Below are positions 25,753 to 34,373 of a stretch of 64,000 bases of DNA, piece after piece. Each line of letters opens with the position of its first letter. Position 1 is the first letter of the stretch. Source of the DNA: Streptomyces sp. SJL17-4 (lineage in GTDB: Bacteria > Actinomycetota > Actinomycetes > Streptomycetales > Streptomycetaceae); assembly GCF_036826855.1 (NCBI RefSeq), contig NZ_CP104578.1:248001-312000 (forward strand), written 5' to 3'. The position numbers were made by a program, and so were the translations under genes. The notes under the pieces were generated by a model. That model did no database searches. It was given only the letters and a program-made list of their open reading frames with translations, and was not told where the DNA came from.

Positions 25753-26853
25753 ATGGCTGGACGCAAGAGACGACTTGCCTCCCTGGCTGCCGTACTCGCG
25801 ACCCTGCTCGGTGGAATCGGCCTGACATTACTCGGCCAGGGCAACGCGCAGGCGCACGGTGTCACGATGACGCCCGGCTCGCGCACGTACCTCTGCTGGC
25901 TGGATGCCAAGACCAGCACCGGCTCTCTGGACCCGACGAACCCGGCGTGCAAGGCGGCGCTCAGCGAGAGCGGCCCGAACTCGCTGTACAACTGGTTCGC
26001 CGTACTCGACTCCAACGCGGGCGGGCGCGGCCCCGGTTACGTCCCGGACGGAAAGCTGTGCAGCGCCGGTGACCGGTCGCCGTACAACTTCACCGGATAC
26101 AACGCCGCCCGCTCCGACTGGCCCCGCACGCACCTGACATCCGGGAACACGATCCAGGTCAAGCACAGCAACTGGGCCGCGCACCCCGGCTCCTTCAGGG
26201 TGTACCTCTCCAAGCCCGGCTACCTGCCCAGCTCCGAACTGGGCTGGGACGACCTGGAACTCATCCAGACCGTCACCGACCCGCCGCAGTCGGGTTCGCC
26301 GGGCACGGACGGCGGCCACTACCACTGGGATCTGAACCTGCCCGCGGGCCGTTCGGGTGACGCGGTGATGTTCATCCAGTGGGTGCGCTCGGACAGCCAG
26401 GAGAACTTCTTCTCCTGCTCCGACATCGTCTTCGACGGCGGCAACGGCGAAGTGACCGGCATCCGCGGCTCGGTCGGCACCCCCACCCCGACTCCGACCC
26501 CCACCCCGACCCCGACCCCGACTCCGACTCCGACCGACCCGCACACCGGGTGCATGGCCGTCTACAGCGTGACCAACTCCTGGAGCGGCGGCTTCCAGGG
26601 TTCCGTAGAGGTCATGAACCACGGCACGACAGCGCGTGACGGCTGGGCGGTGAAGTGGACGCCCGGCGCGGCCACTCGGATCAGCAGCCTCTGGAACGGC
26701 GGGCTGACAACCGGTTCCGACGGCACGGTCACGGTCAGGAACGTCGACTACAACCGGACCATCCCGCCGGACGGCAGCGTCACCTTCGGGTTCACCGCGA
26801 CTTCGACCGGCAACAACCATCCGGTCGGCTCCGTCGTCTGCGTCAACCCGTAG
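25753..26853 (+). CDS. AA10 lytic polysaccharide monooxygenase with C-terminal CBM2
   Basis: 366 aa. The signal peptide is cut at QA|HGVTM so that His35 becomes the N-terminus. With His144 (VKHSNWAAHPGSF) it forms the copper histidine brace. The AA10 domain (35-about 232) is followed by a PT-repeat linker (TPTPTPTPT, about 240-260) and a CBM2 (about 265-366, CMAVYSVTNSWSGGFQGSVE). It oxidatively breaks crystalline cellulose and boosts the neighbouring GH9 and GH12 enzymes. AGGAGAAAC precedes the ATG. No exact CebR-type operator is visible directly upstream; it could be transcribed from the GH12 promoter. Confidence 0.95.
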   Translation: MAGRKRRLASLAAVLATLLGGIGLTLLGQGNAQAHGVTMTPGSRTYLCWLDAKTSTGSLDPTNPACKAALSESGPNSLYNWFAVLDSNAGGRGPGYVPDGKLCSAGDRSPYNFTGYNAARSDWPRTHLTSGNTIQVKHSNWAAHPGSFRVYLSKPGYLPSSELGWDDLELIQTVTDPPQSGSPGTDGGHYHWDLNLPAGRSGDAVMFIQWVRSDSQENFFSCSDIVFDGGNGEVTGIRGSVGTPTPTPTPTPTPTPTPTPTDPHTGCMAVYSVTNSWSGGFQGSVEVMNHGTTARDGWAVKWTPGAATRISSLWNGGLTTGSDGTVTVRNVDYNRTIPPDGSVTFGFTATSTGNNHPVGSVVCVNP

Positions 26854-26871
26854 CACCGCCACCGGAGCGAG

Positions 26872-26902
26872 GCGCCGGTTCCCGCTCGCAGGGAACCGGC
26901 GC
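26872..26902 (+). terminator. Terminator hairpin after the LPMO gene
   Basis: GCGCCGGTTCCC (26872-26883) pairs perfectly with GGGAACCGGCGC (26891-26902) around a 7-nt loop, 18 nt after the LPMO stop. Confidence 0.75.
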
Positions 26903-26956
26903 TGCCCGCCTCGCGGCCACGGCCGTTGCGTCCGGACGGCCCGCGGAAACTCCATG

Positions 26957-26970
26957 CGGGAGCGCTCCCA
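26957..26970. promoter_or_regulatory. CebR-type operator (one mismatch) before the GNAT gene
   Basis: CGGGAGCGCTCCCA differs from the consensus TGGGAGCGCTCCCA by one base. It is 20 nt before the probable start of the acetyltransferase gene and beyond the LPMO terminator, so it should control the GNAT gene. Confidence 0.75.
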
Positions 26971-26989
26971 TTCTGGGATCGTGACACGG

Positions 26990-27640
26990 ATGAAGACTGA
27001 GACGATGACCGAATCGTTCGTCCGCCGCTACCGGCCGTCGGACCGGACCGCACTCGCCGACATCTGCGTCAGGACAGCCCACAAGGGCGGCGACTCCTCC
27101 GGGCTGTACGCCGATTCCGAACTGATGCCCTCGATCTTCGCGTACCCCTACGTGGAGCTGGAGCCGGAGTTCGCCTTCGTCCTGGACGACGGCGCGGGCC
27201 GGGCGGTCGGATACGTCCTGGGCGCCGCCGACACCGACAGGTTCGCCCTGCGGTTCCGTACCGAATGGCTCCCCAAGGTCGCGGCGCGCCATCCGGAGCC
27301 CGCCCGTGAACCCGCCACTCCGACCGAGGAGATGGCCAGGCTGCTGCACACGCCGGAACGCATGGTCCGCGACGAACTCGCCGCGTACCCCGCACATTTG
27401 CACATCGACCTGCTGCCGCCGTGGCAGGGGCGCGGGTACGGGCGCGCCCTGATCCGCACGCTGCTCGCGGAGCTGCGGGACGCCGGCGTGCCCGCCGTCC
27501 ACTTGTGCATGGCGCAGGCGAACACGAAGGCCCGCGCGTTCTACGACCGGCTGGGATTCGCACCCCTCGCGGTGCCCGACCCCGGCCCCGTCTGGTACCT
27601 GGGCCGGCCGACGGCGGCCGATCCGCTGCTCGACGCCTGA
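26990..27640 (+). CDS. GNAT-family N-acetyltransferase
   Basis: About 216 aa, cytoplasmic. It reads RRYRPSDRTALADICVRTAH and has the acetyl-CoA-binding motif QGRGYGRALIRTLLAELRDA. The end (MAQANTKARAFYDRLGFAPL) and the PAHLHIDLLPPWQGRG segment match actinobacterial GNATs related to the acetyltransferase domain often attached to GH84 O-GlcNAcases. The start is ambiguous: ATG 26990 or 27005. An earlier ATG at 26954 would overlap the operator and is rejected. Its substrate is unknown. The CebR-type box links it to cellulose use, perhaps acting on an amino sugar released together with plant or fungal wall material. Confidence 0.82.
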   Translation: MKTETMTESFVRRYRPSDRTALADICVRTAHKGGDSSGLYADSELMPSIFAYPYVELEPEFAFVLDDGAGRAVGYVLGAADTDRFALRFRTEWLPKVAARHPEPAREPATPTEEMARLLHTPERMVRDELAAYPAHLHIDLLPPWQGRGYGRALIRTLLAELRDAGVPAVHLCMAQANTKARAFYDRLGFAPLAVPDPGPVWYLGRPTAADPLLDA

Positions 27641-27740
27641 CCGAATCGACGACACGGGGCTGTCGGTGCCCTCGGACAGGTTCCGTCCGTTCGGCCCGAC
27701 GGGTGGGCCGCCGAGTCGAGGGACACGTCGCAGTGAGCAT

Positions 27741-27929
27741 CTACCTCCATTTTCGCGCCGTGGCCGAGTCCGAGAGGGCGGCGGTGAACATCTCCCGGAA
27801 TCCCTGCCCCAGCGAGAGGGCTCCGACCCTGCGCAACTCCCGCCATACGGCCACGTGGTGGCGGGACGGGTCCGCGGGCAGTCCGATCACCAGGATCAGC
27901 CACCGCGCCACCTGCTCAGCATCGGTCAC
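27741..27929 (-). pseudogene. ChrB-like N-terminal fragment
   Basis: 62 codons: MTDAEQVARWLILVIGLPAD then PSRHHVAVWRELRRVGALSL and GQGFREM, after which similarity stops. The pattern (WLxLxxxLPxxPSRxRVAVWRxLRRLGAxxLxxG) is that of ChrB-type chromate-resistance regulators, normally about 300 aa. No continuation is seen in other frames, so it is probably a truncated remnant. A short functional protein cannot be ruled out. Confidence 0.55.
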
Positions 27930-27948
27930 GGCTGTGAATGAGCAGGCG

Positions 27949-29232
27949 TTACATCGAAGGAAGAGACGCTGGTCGCGTTTCGGCGGTTGCCGTCGCCGGC
28001 CGCTGCGCCGGTACGAGGACGAGGCCGAGCAGCGGGACCACGGCGAGCAGGAGCCAGGGCGCGGGACCGTCGTGTTCGAGGAGGGCTCCGACGGGGGCGC
28101 CGGCGGCGAGGACGACGACGCCGGAGAGGGAGGACAGCGCCCCGGTGGCCAGGCCGAGGCGCCGCTCGCCCGCGAGGTCGGGCAACAGTGCCCGGGTGGC
28201 GGGCAGCACCAGCATCTGGCCGAGGGTGAGGAGCAGGGTAAAGGAGACGGCTGCCCATGGGCCGTCGAGCGCGCGCAGTGCGGCTGTGGCGGCGAACGCG
28301 AGCGAGATCAGCAGCAGTCCGGCGCGGATCATGGCGGGGCGGCCGAGGCGGCCGGCGGCCAGGCGTTCCACGGGCGCCGAGCCGACGACCACCACGGCGG
28401 ACGACAGGGCGAAGAGCCAGCCCAGCGCCGCCTGGGAGCCGGTCGCGCGGTCGAGCTCCGCGGGGAGCGCCAGATAGAGCTGGTTGTAGGCGAGGAGGTA
28501 GGTGGAGTACGCGAGGGCGAGGAGGAGGAAGCGACGGTCGCCGAGGACGGTCCGCCAGGCCCTGTCCTGTTCCGAGGCCGCCATCACGTGCCCTTCCGCG
28601 CCCGCCCGGCCCCCTCCCGTACCCGCGTCTCCCTGTTCCGTACGCGCCGCTCGTTCGGCGGTGTGCGACAGGAGCCGGGCGTGGGCCGCCAGGACGAGGA
28701 GGAAGACGCCCGCCCCGGCCAGGCAGGACGTGCGGAAGTGGCCCGCTCCGCCCCCGTACAGCAGGAGCGAGCCGAGGACCGGGCCGAGGAGCGCGCCGGC
28801 CTGGCCTCCGGCAGAGAAGCGGGCGAGGGTGCGGGTGCGGCGGTAGCCGCCGGCCCGTTCGACGCGGAGCGCCTCGCGGGCGATCTCGGACTCGACGGCG
28901 GGTGAGAACAGGGCGGCGGCGAAGCCCACCGTGACCACCGCCCCGATCACGCTCCACGGACTCGCGGCGAACGCGAGCCAGACGAATCCGGCCACCCGCA
29001 GCGCGCAGCCCACGAGGGCTACGGGCCGCGGCCCGTAGTGGTCGGTGAGCGCGCCGCCGACGACGAAAAGGCCCTGCTGGCTGAAGGTGCGCAGACCGAG
29101 CACGAAGCCGACCATGGCCCCGCCGAGGCCGAGTGCGCCGCCCAGGTGATCGGCGAGATAGGGCAGCACGGCGAAGAAGCCGATGTTGAAGGCGAACTGA
29201 CTGGCCACGAGGAGTCGGGCGAGCGGGGTCAT
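27949..29232 (-). CDS. MFS exporter divergent from an iron-box ABC operon
   Basis: 427 aa, about 12 transmembrane helices. The conserved MFS motif A region reads GGALTDHYGPRPVALVG after helix 2. The start at 29232 gives MTPLARLLVASQFAFNIGFF, beginning directly in helix 1, as MFS members do; the very long open frame upstream is readthrough. The gene shares a 171-bp divergent promoter, with an IdeR/DmdR-like box, with a peptide/nickel-class solute-binding protein. Exporter plus importer on opposite sides of an iron box is the pattern of metallophore systems, with the exporter secreting the chelator. Substrate not shown by sequence. Confidence 0.88.
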   Translation of the reverse strand: MTPLARLLVASQFAFNIGFFAVLPYLADHLGGALGLGGAMVGFVLGLRTFSQQGLFVVGGALTDHYGPRPVALVGCALRVAGFVWLAFAASPWSVIGAVVTVGFAAALFSPAVESEIAREALRVERAGGYRRTRTLARFSAGGQAGALLGPVLGSLLLYGGGAGHFRTSCLAGAGVFLLVLAAHARLLSHTAERAARTEQGDAGTGGGRAGAEGHVMAASEQDRAWRTVLGDRRFLLLALAYSTYLLAYNQLYLALPAELDRATGSQAALGWLFALSSAVVVVGSAPVERLAAGRLGRPAMIRAGLLLISLAFAATAALRALDGPWAAVSFTLLLTLGQMLVLPATRALLPDLAGERRLGLATGALSSLSGVVVLAAGAPVGALLEHDGPAPWLLLAVVPLLGLVLVPAQRPATATAETRPASLPSM

Positions 29233-29313
29233 GCGGTGCGCTTTCGACGGTGCGTGGTGCGGGGGCCCCGCACGATCATTTAGTAGTTGAGCATTCACCC
29301 ACCCCGGGTGAAG

Positions 29314-29332
29314 TTCGGTAAGCCTACCCTCA
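29314..29332. promoter_or_regulatory. Iron-box-like site (IdeR/DmdR type) in the divergent promoter
   Basis: TTCGGTAAGCCTACCCTCA matches 15 of 19 positions of the actinobacterial iron box TTAGGTGAGCCTAACCTAA. It lies 82 nt from the MFS start and 72 nt before the solute-binding-protein start. This suggests repression by iron-loaded DmdR/IdeR. Confidence 0.65.
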
Positions 29333-29403
29333 TAAGCTGGCACCTCCTGGGGGCGCCGACCGGCCTCGCCAGGGTCCCCCATGCCACCTGACAGGACGTC
29401 CCC

Positions 29404-30927
29404 ATGCGCACCAACTCTCGCCGTCTCCTCACGGCACTCGCCCTCACCCCCCTCCTCGCCGGCTGCTTCGCGGCGAGCGACGGGGGCTCCGCCGGGGCCG
29501 GGGCCGCGGGCGGGGAGGGGCGGCTGCGCGTGGCCCTCGCCGTGCCGCCGGCCAAGGCCCTGTCTCCGTACAGCAACGACGCCACCGTCCTGAGCAAACT
29601 GTCGGTCGGCGAGGGCCTCACCGCCCTGGACGCCAAGGGCACGGCCGCCCCCGCGCTCGCCACCTCCTGGAAGCGGGACTCCGCCACCGCCTGGACCTTC
29701 GAACTGCGCAAGGCCACCTTCCAGGACGGCACCCCCGTCACCGCCCAGGCCGTCGTCACCGCCCTCGGGCACGCGCACGGGGCCACCCCCAAGCCGCGCG
29801 TCCTCAGCGACGTGGACCTGACCGCACGCGCCGTGGACGCCGACACCGTCACCCTGACGACGAAGAACGCCGACCCCGTACTCCCCCTCCGGCTCGCGAG
29901 CCCCGCCCTGGCCGTGCTCTCCGCCAAGGCGTACGCGGCGGACGGCACGGTCAGCCCGGTCGGCACCGGCACCGGCCCGTTCCGGATCACCCGCCTCACC
30001 GGCAAGACCAAGGCCACCCTCGACCGCTACGACGGCTACTGGGGCGGCAAGGCGAAGGCGGCGGGCATCGACGTGACGTGGATCGCCGACGGAACCGCCC
30101 GCGCCAACGCACTGCGCTCCGGCACCGTCGACATCGCCGAGTGGATCCCCACCGCGCAGGCGAAGCTCCTGGTCCAGGGAACGCGGCACGAGGTGCCCTC
30201 CGTACGCACCGACAGCCTGATCCTCAACACCGGCGGCGGCCTGTTCACCAACCCCGCCCTGCGCGCCGCCGCCCGCGAGGCCGTGGACGGCTCCGCCCTC
30301 GTCGACTCGGTCTTCAGCGGCTACGCCGATCCCGCGCAGGGCCTGTTCGGCCCCGCCGTGCCGTGGGCCGCCGGTCAGCGGACCGCGGTGACCGGCCGCG
30401 CCCGGGCCGCGACCCCCGCCCAGGTGAAGTCGGAGGCCGCGGGCAGGACGCTGCGCCTGGCCACGTACACCAACCGCGCCGAACTGCCCGAGGCGGCGAC
30501 CGTCCTCCAGCAGCAGCTGGAGAAGGCCGGGTTCGCGGTGAAGCAGGACGTCCGCGAGTACACGCAGATGGAGGCCGACCTCCTCGCGGGGACGTACGAC
30601 GCGCTCGTCTTCTCCCGGGTCACCCTCCTCGACACCGGTGACGCCGTCGCCTACCTCGCCAGCGACTTCACGAGCACCGGCGTCTACAACATCGCCGCCC
30701 TCGAGAACCCCTCGGTCGACCGGGCCATCCGGACCGCCGCCGAGGAGAGCGACACCGCGAAGCGACAGCAGAAGATCCTGCGGGCCGAGGCGGAGATCCT
30801 GCGCACCGACGCGGTCGTGCCGCTCGTCCACGAGAAGGTCGTCCAGGGCATCGCCACCGGCGTCGAGGGCGTGAGCCTCGACCCGCGCGAGCGCGCCCTC
30901 ATCACCCTCGACACCCACCGCGGATAA
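29404..30927 (+). CDS. SBP family 5 (peptide/nickel/opine) solute-binding lipoprotein
   Basis: 507 aa. A lipoprotein signal peptide ends in lipobox LAGC with Cys21. The mature protein follows the DppA/NikA/CntA pattern: LSVGEGLTALDAKGTAAPAL, SWKRDSATAWTFELRKATFQ, DGTPVTAQAVVTAL, FRITRLTGKTKATLDRYDGY and ADLLAGTYDALVFSR. It should capture a small oligopeptide, metal or metal-chelate and hand it to the fused permease downstream. The iron-box-like promoter favours a metallophore ligand. No ABC ATPase gene accompanies the system in this window. Confidence 0.88.
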   Translation: MRTNSRRLLTALALTPLLAGCFAASDGGSAGAGAAGGEGRLRVALAVPPAKALSPYSNDATVLSKLSVGEGLTALDAKGTAAPALATSWKRDSATAWTFELRKATFQDGTPVTAQAVVTALGHAHGATPKPRVLSDVDLTARAVDADTVTLTTKNADPVLPLRLASPALAVLSAKAYAADGTVSPVGTGTGPFRITRLTGKTKATLDRYDGYWGGKAKAAGIDVTWIADGTARANALRSGTVDIAEWIPTAQAKLLVQGTRHEVPSVRTDSLILNTGGGLFTNPALRAAAREAVDGSALVDSVFSGYADPAQGLFGPAVPWAAGQRTAVTGRARAATPAQVKSEAAGRTLRLATYTNRAELPEAATVLQQQLEKAGFAVKQDVREYTQMEADLLAGTYDALVFSRVTLLDTGDAVAYLASDFTSTGVYNIAALENPSVDRAIRTAAEESDTAKRQQKILRAEAEILRTDAVVPLVHEKVVQGIATGVEGVSLDPRERALITLDTHRG

Positions 30928-30948
30928 GCGGATACGCGGACACGACAC

Positions 30949-31057
30949 ATGAGCGGCCTGAGCGACATGAGCGACTTGAGCGACTTGAGCGGACACAACG
31001 CATGAGCGGCATGAGCAGGTGCGCGGCATGAGCAGCATGCGCGGCATGAGCAGCACT
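30949..31057 (+). repeat. ATGAGC-rich short repeats between binding protein and permease
   Basis: Units of ATGAGCGGC / CTGAGCGAC / ATGAGCAGC type repeat irregularly with 9- to 12-bp periods across the gap between the two genes, giving at least seven ATG triplets in two frames. They cloud the permease start and may give multiple initiation or a slipping spacer. Confidence 0.7.
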
Positions 31058-32797
31058 CACGGCACCGCCCCCGCCCGCCCGGCACACTGGGTGGCGGCCG
31101 TCGGCCGCGTCGGCGCGGGCACCGCGCTCGTGACCGCCGTGGCACTGCTGCCCTGGCTGTCCAGGACCGATCCCGCCCTGACCGTCCTGCGCGCCCGCTC
31201 GGCCGACCAGGACCCCACCCCGGCCGAACTCGCCGCCGTACGTGAGGAACTCGGCCTCGACGCCGGCCCCTTCGCCCACCTCGCCGACTGGCTCGGCGGA
31301 CTGCCGCGCGGCGACGCGGGCACCTCATGGGTGTCCGGAGAGCCCGTGCTGCCCCAGGTGACGGCCGCCCTCGGCGTGTCGGTCACGCTCATGCTGGGCG
31401 CTCTCCTCGTCACCGTCGTCGTCGCCGCGGCCGTCAGCGCGCGCACGATCCGCCTCGGGGCCCGCCGACGGCTGCGGCGGGAGCGTACGGGCACCGGGGC
31501 CGCGGTCCTCGCCGCACTGCCGAAGTTCCTCCTCGCCTCCCTGCTCGCCCTGGTGTGCGGGGTATGGCTGGGCTGGTTCCCCACCGGCGGCTGGGACGGC
31601 CCGGCCTCGATGGTGCTGCCCGCACTCGCGCTCGGCCTCCCCTCCGGCGCGATGATCGGCGGCCTGCTCGACCAGGCACTGCCCGCCGCGTTCCACGAAC
31701 CGTGGGCCCAGACCTGGCGCGCCGTCGGCTTCCCTCCCCGGCACACCGCCCGGCACGCGCTGCGCCGTGCCCTGCCCGGTGTCCTGCCCCAGCTCCTGCC
31801 CACCGTCGTGGCCCTCGTCGGCGGCGCCGTCGCCGTGGAACGCATCTTCAACATCCCCGGGCTGGGCCGCCTCGCCCTCGACGCGGCCATCGCCCAGGAC
31901 CTCCCCCCGCTGCAGACCGCGACCTTCTCCCTGGTGCTGCTCGGTACGGTCGCGGGTCTCCTCGTGCAGGCGCTGCGCCGCGCGCTCCTGGGCCGCGCCC
32001 TGCGGGACGGAGCCCTGCCCGCACTGCCCCGGCCCGAACTGCCGACCGGGCGCGCCCGGCATCTGATCGCCGCCGGCTGCGCCCTCGCCCTGCTCGTCCT
32101 CGTCCTCACCGGGCTGCTGCGCGACCCCCTGCACGTGGATACGGCCGCCCGCCTGCTCCCGCCCTCCACCGCCCACCCCCTGGGCACCGACTCCCTCGGC
32201 CGCGACCTGCTCGCCCGCCTGGGCCACGGCGCCCTGCGCACGGCGGCCGTCGCCCTCGCCGTCACCGCGGTCTGCGCCCTCACGGGCCTCCTCCTCGGGC
32301 TCGCGCCCCGGATCGGCTCGGGCCTGACCGACGTCGTCGCGACCATGCCCGCCGTCCTCGCCGGCCTGCTCGTGACCGCGGCCGTCGGCCCCTCCCTCTG
32401 GGGCGCCGCCCTCGCCGTGTGCCTCGTCGGCTGGAGTCCGTACGCCGCCCAGAGCGCCGCGCTGCTCGAACAGGAACGGGCCGGCGGCCACGTCGCCGCC
32501 GCCCGCTCCCTCGGCGCAGGACGAGGCCACCTGCTGCGCCGCCACCTGCTCCCCGCCCTCAGCGCCCCGCTCCTGCGCAACGCCCTGCTCCGCCTGCCCA
32601 CCACGGTCCTCGTCCTGGCCTCGCTCGGCTTCCTCGGCCTCGGCGAACAGCCCCCCACCCCCGAGTGGGGGCGGCTGCTCTCCGAGAACCAGCCCTACGC
32701 CGAACTCGCTCCCTGGACCGTCCTCGCCCCGGCCTGCGCCCTGATCCTCCTCTCCGTCCTCGCCGTCACGGCCCCTCGGGGCAGACGGCACCGCTGA
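31019..32797 (+). CDS. Fused DppB-DppC-type ABC permease
   Basis: Up to 592 aa. The N-terminal half (about 1-320) is a DppB-like permease with the EAA-type loop RAVGFPPRHTARHALRRALP and VERIFNIPGLGRLALDAAIA. The C-terminal half (about 335-592) is a DppC-like permease with HPLGTDSLGRDLLARLGHGA and RSLGAGRGHLLRRHLLPALS. Two normally separate subunits are thus joined in one chain, so one polypeptide may form the whole channel. The real start is one of several ATGs between 31019 and 31046. It is co-transcribed with the binding protein. The ATPase must be encoded elsewhere. Confidence 0.87.
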   Translation: MRGMSSMRGMSSTHGTAPARPAHWVAAVGRVGAGTALVTAVALLPWLSRTDPALTVLRARSADQDPTPAELAAVREELGLDAGPFAHLADWLGGLPRGDAGTSWVSGEPVLPQVTAALGVSVTLMLGALLVTVVVAAAVSARTIRLGARRRLRRERTGTGAAVLAALPKFLLASLLALVCGVWLGWFPTGGWDGPASMVLPALALGLPSGAMIGGLLDQALPAAFHEPWAQTWRAVGFPPRHTARHALRRALPGVLPQLLPTVVALVGGAVAVERIFNIPGLGRLALDAAIAQDLPPLQTATFSLVLLGTVAGLLVQALRRALLGRALRDGALPALPRPELPTGRARHLIAAGCALALLVLVLTGLLRDPLHVDTAARLLPPSTAHPLGTDSLGRDLLARLGHGALRTAAVALAVTAVCALTGLLLGLAPRIGSGLTDVVATMPAVLAGLLVTAAVGPSLWGAALAVCLVGWSPYAAQSAALLEQERAGGHVAAARSLGAGRGHLLRRHLLPALSAPLLRNALLRLPTTVLVLASLGFLGLGEQPPTPEWGRLLSENQPYAELAPWTVLAPACALILLSVLAVTAPRGRRHR

Positions 32798-32844
32798 CGT
32801 CCGTCGGCAGACGGCAGACGGCACCAGCGGCACCGCTGGCCTCC

Positions 32845-32872
32845 GGCGACAGGCGACAGGCGACAGGCGACA
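32845..32872 (+). repeat. Four-copy GGCGACA tandem repeat after the permease
   Basis: Four perfect 7-bp units lie between the fused permease and a convergent broken gene. Just upstream GGCAGAC is repeated three times. Both look like replication-slippage products in non-coding DNA. Confidence 0.8.
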
Positions 32873-32972
32873 GGCGCGCCTACCGGGTGATCGTCATCGC
32901 CCCGTACGCGCTGTCCGAGGGAATCAGGGGTGAGACGGGGGCGGACCCGGCCACCCGGGGCACGGCCTGGAG

Positions 32973-33424
32973 CTACGGGGCGCCGGCCTTGGGGCCGGTG
33001 GGGCTGCCCAGGCGGACCTCGCCACGTCGGACGGCTTCGGCCGCGCTGATCTTCGGGGCCGCCGGGGCACTGCTCGTGGCGAACCCGACGCGGGGGACCC
33101 AGTGATTGCCGGACACGGCCCAGCTGCCCCGCCGGGCCACCCCGTCCCAGCCGTACGCGGCCGTGTTCGTGGCGTACCAGACGTCACCGCCGCACGCTCG
33201 GTTGATGTCGCCCGCGAGCTCCACGCCCACGGCGGGAACGTGGTTGCGGAGCGGTCCGAACCCGGCGCACTTCCACCACACACCCGCCGCCTTGTCGAAG
33301 GCGAGGATGTGCCGCTCCGTGCCCGGTGCTCGGCCTCCTGCCTGGCCCGGAACTCCGCGTGCTCGCGCTCGGCACGCCGGCGGTTCTCCTCGATGTCACG
33401 CACCTCGTCATCGCTCAGCGGCAT
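32973..33424 (-). pseudogene. Frameshifted hypothetical gene
   Basis: A well-placed ATG at 33424 with AGGAGG upstream starts MPLSDDEVRDIEENRRRAER, EHAEFRARQEAEHRAR, a charged helix. Near 33320 the sensible reading moves to another frame and continues ERHILAFDKAAGVWWKCAGF, GPLRNHVPAVGVELAGDINR, ACGGDVWYATNTAAYGWDGV to a stop at 32973. The join needs a one-base change, so it is a recent frameshift or a sequence error. The whole would be about 150 aa. Its C-terminal part, with two conserved-looking Cys, is not a family I can name. Confidence 0.6.
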
Positions 33425-33783
33425 GACGTCCTCCTGTCTGTCGTGGGTCCGGCCGACCGGCCCGCCCGCGCCCCCGGGGTACGGGCGAGGCCTTCGGGTG
33501 CAGGAAGGTGGAAGCCTCCTCACCCCGAGCTTTCGCCGACAGGCGTTCGTTGCGCAGCCCTCTCCCGGCGGTGAATCAATCCGCGCATGGCCGCCGTACG
33601 ACGCACATGCGCCTTGCCGCCACGCTTGGTACGGCTTGGATGCATCACCGGCAGGAGACCGGTCGGCGGCGCCGCCCGGCCAAGGGGGCGCGGGCGCCGC
33701 CCGTGAAGGGGGCGCGATCGTGGGACGCCAGGCCCGGGTGTCCGACGAACTGGCCTCCCGCTCCGCGGAGTCCGCCGGACGAA
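33425..33783. other. Non-coding stretch
   Basis: About 360 bases between the frameshifted gene and decayed STAND debris. Open frames are composition-driven. No repeats or hairpins stand out. It contains the promoter of the minus-strand broken gene. Confidence 0.45.
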
Positions 33784-34247
33784 TCAGCCCCCTCCCCCGG
33801 GCTTGCCCGCTTCGAGCCCGGCGACAGCGACCTCTGCTTCGGCCGCGACCGGCTGGTCGACGACCTGCCGGCGCTCACGGACCGGCACGGGTCGTTGCCG
33901 TCTTCGGCTCCTCCGGCACAGGCCACGACGGCCCGTCAGGTGATGCCGCGGCTGATCACTCCCGGCACCGACACCCCGGACACCCGCCGGCCCACCAGCC
34001 GCAGGGAGATCGAATCCACCGGAGACGTACGGGAGACCAGAACGGTCCTGGAAATCCTGGCGCGGGCCCTGCTGATCACCCTCGACGGGGACACCGTCGA
34101 CCTGGCCCACGAGGCCAACCGCGTCCGCTGACGACACGGGCCGTCGTACCCCTGCTGGTGGTGATGACCGCCGTCGCCGCCCGCCTCGCCTGGGACCAGA
34201 ACCGTGCCGCACGGCGCGCCGCACCAGGCACTCATGAGGTGGCGTGA
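33784..34247 (+). pseudogene. Remnant of an nSTAND/WD40-type signalling protein
   Basis: Segments match parts of the large STAND NTPase-WD40 proteins of Streptomyces in collinear order. GLARFEPGDSDLCFGRDRLV begins the NTPase entry region (usually followed by a FGPSGSGKSSLLRAG P-loop, which is destroyed here). PGTDTPDTRRPTSRREIES, LEILARALLITLDGDTVDLA and HEANR come from the end of the NTPase module. After a frame change, VVPLLVVMTAVAARLAWDQN resembles the transmembrane segment before the WD40 propeller. The P-loop core and the whole WD40 domain are gone. Confidence 0.65.
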
Positions 34248-34373
34248 CGCGCGGGCGTGACCGACCGGGTGTCGCGTCGCGCCCGTGAGAACCTCGACCG
34301 TAAGGTCGGCGGCAGTCGTGGTGTACGTGCCTTCGGACGAGTGTCGCGGCACGAGGAAGAGGGAGAAAGCAGC

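Noticed and set aside
27949..31056. 1035-aa reading of the MFS gene
   Set aside because: The part upstream of 29232 is antisense to the binding-protein gene and crosses the divergent promoter; the MFS starts at MTPLAR.
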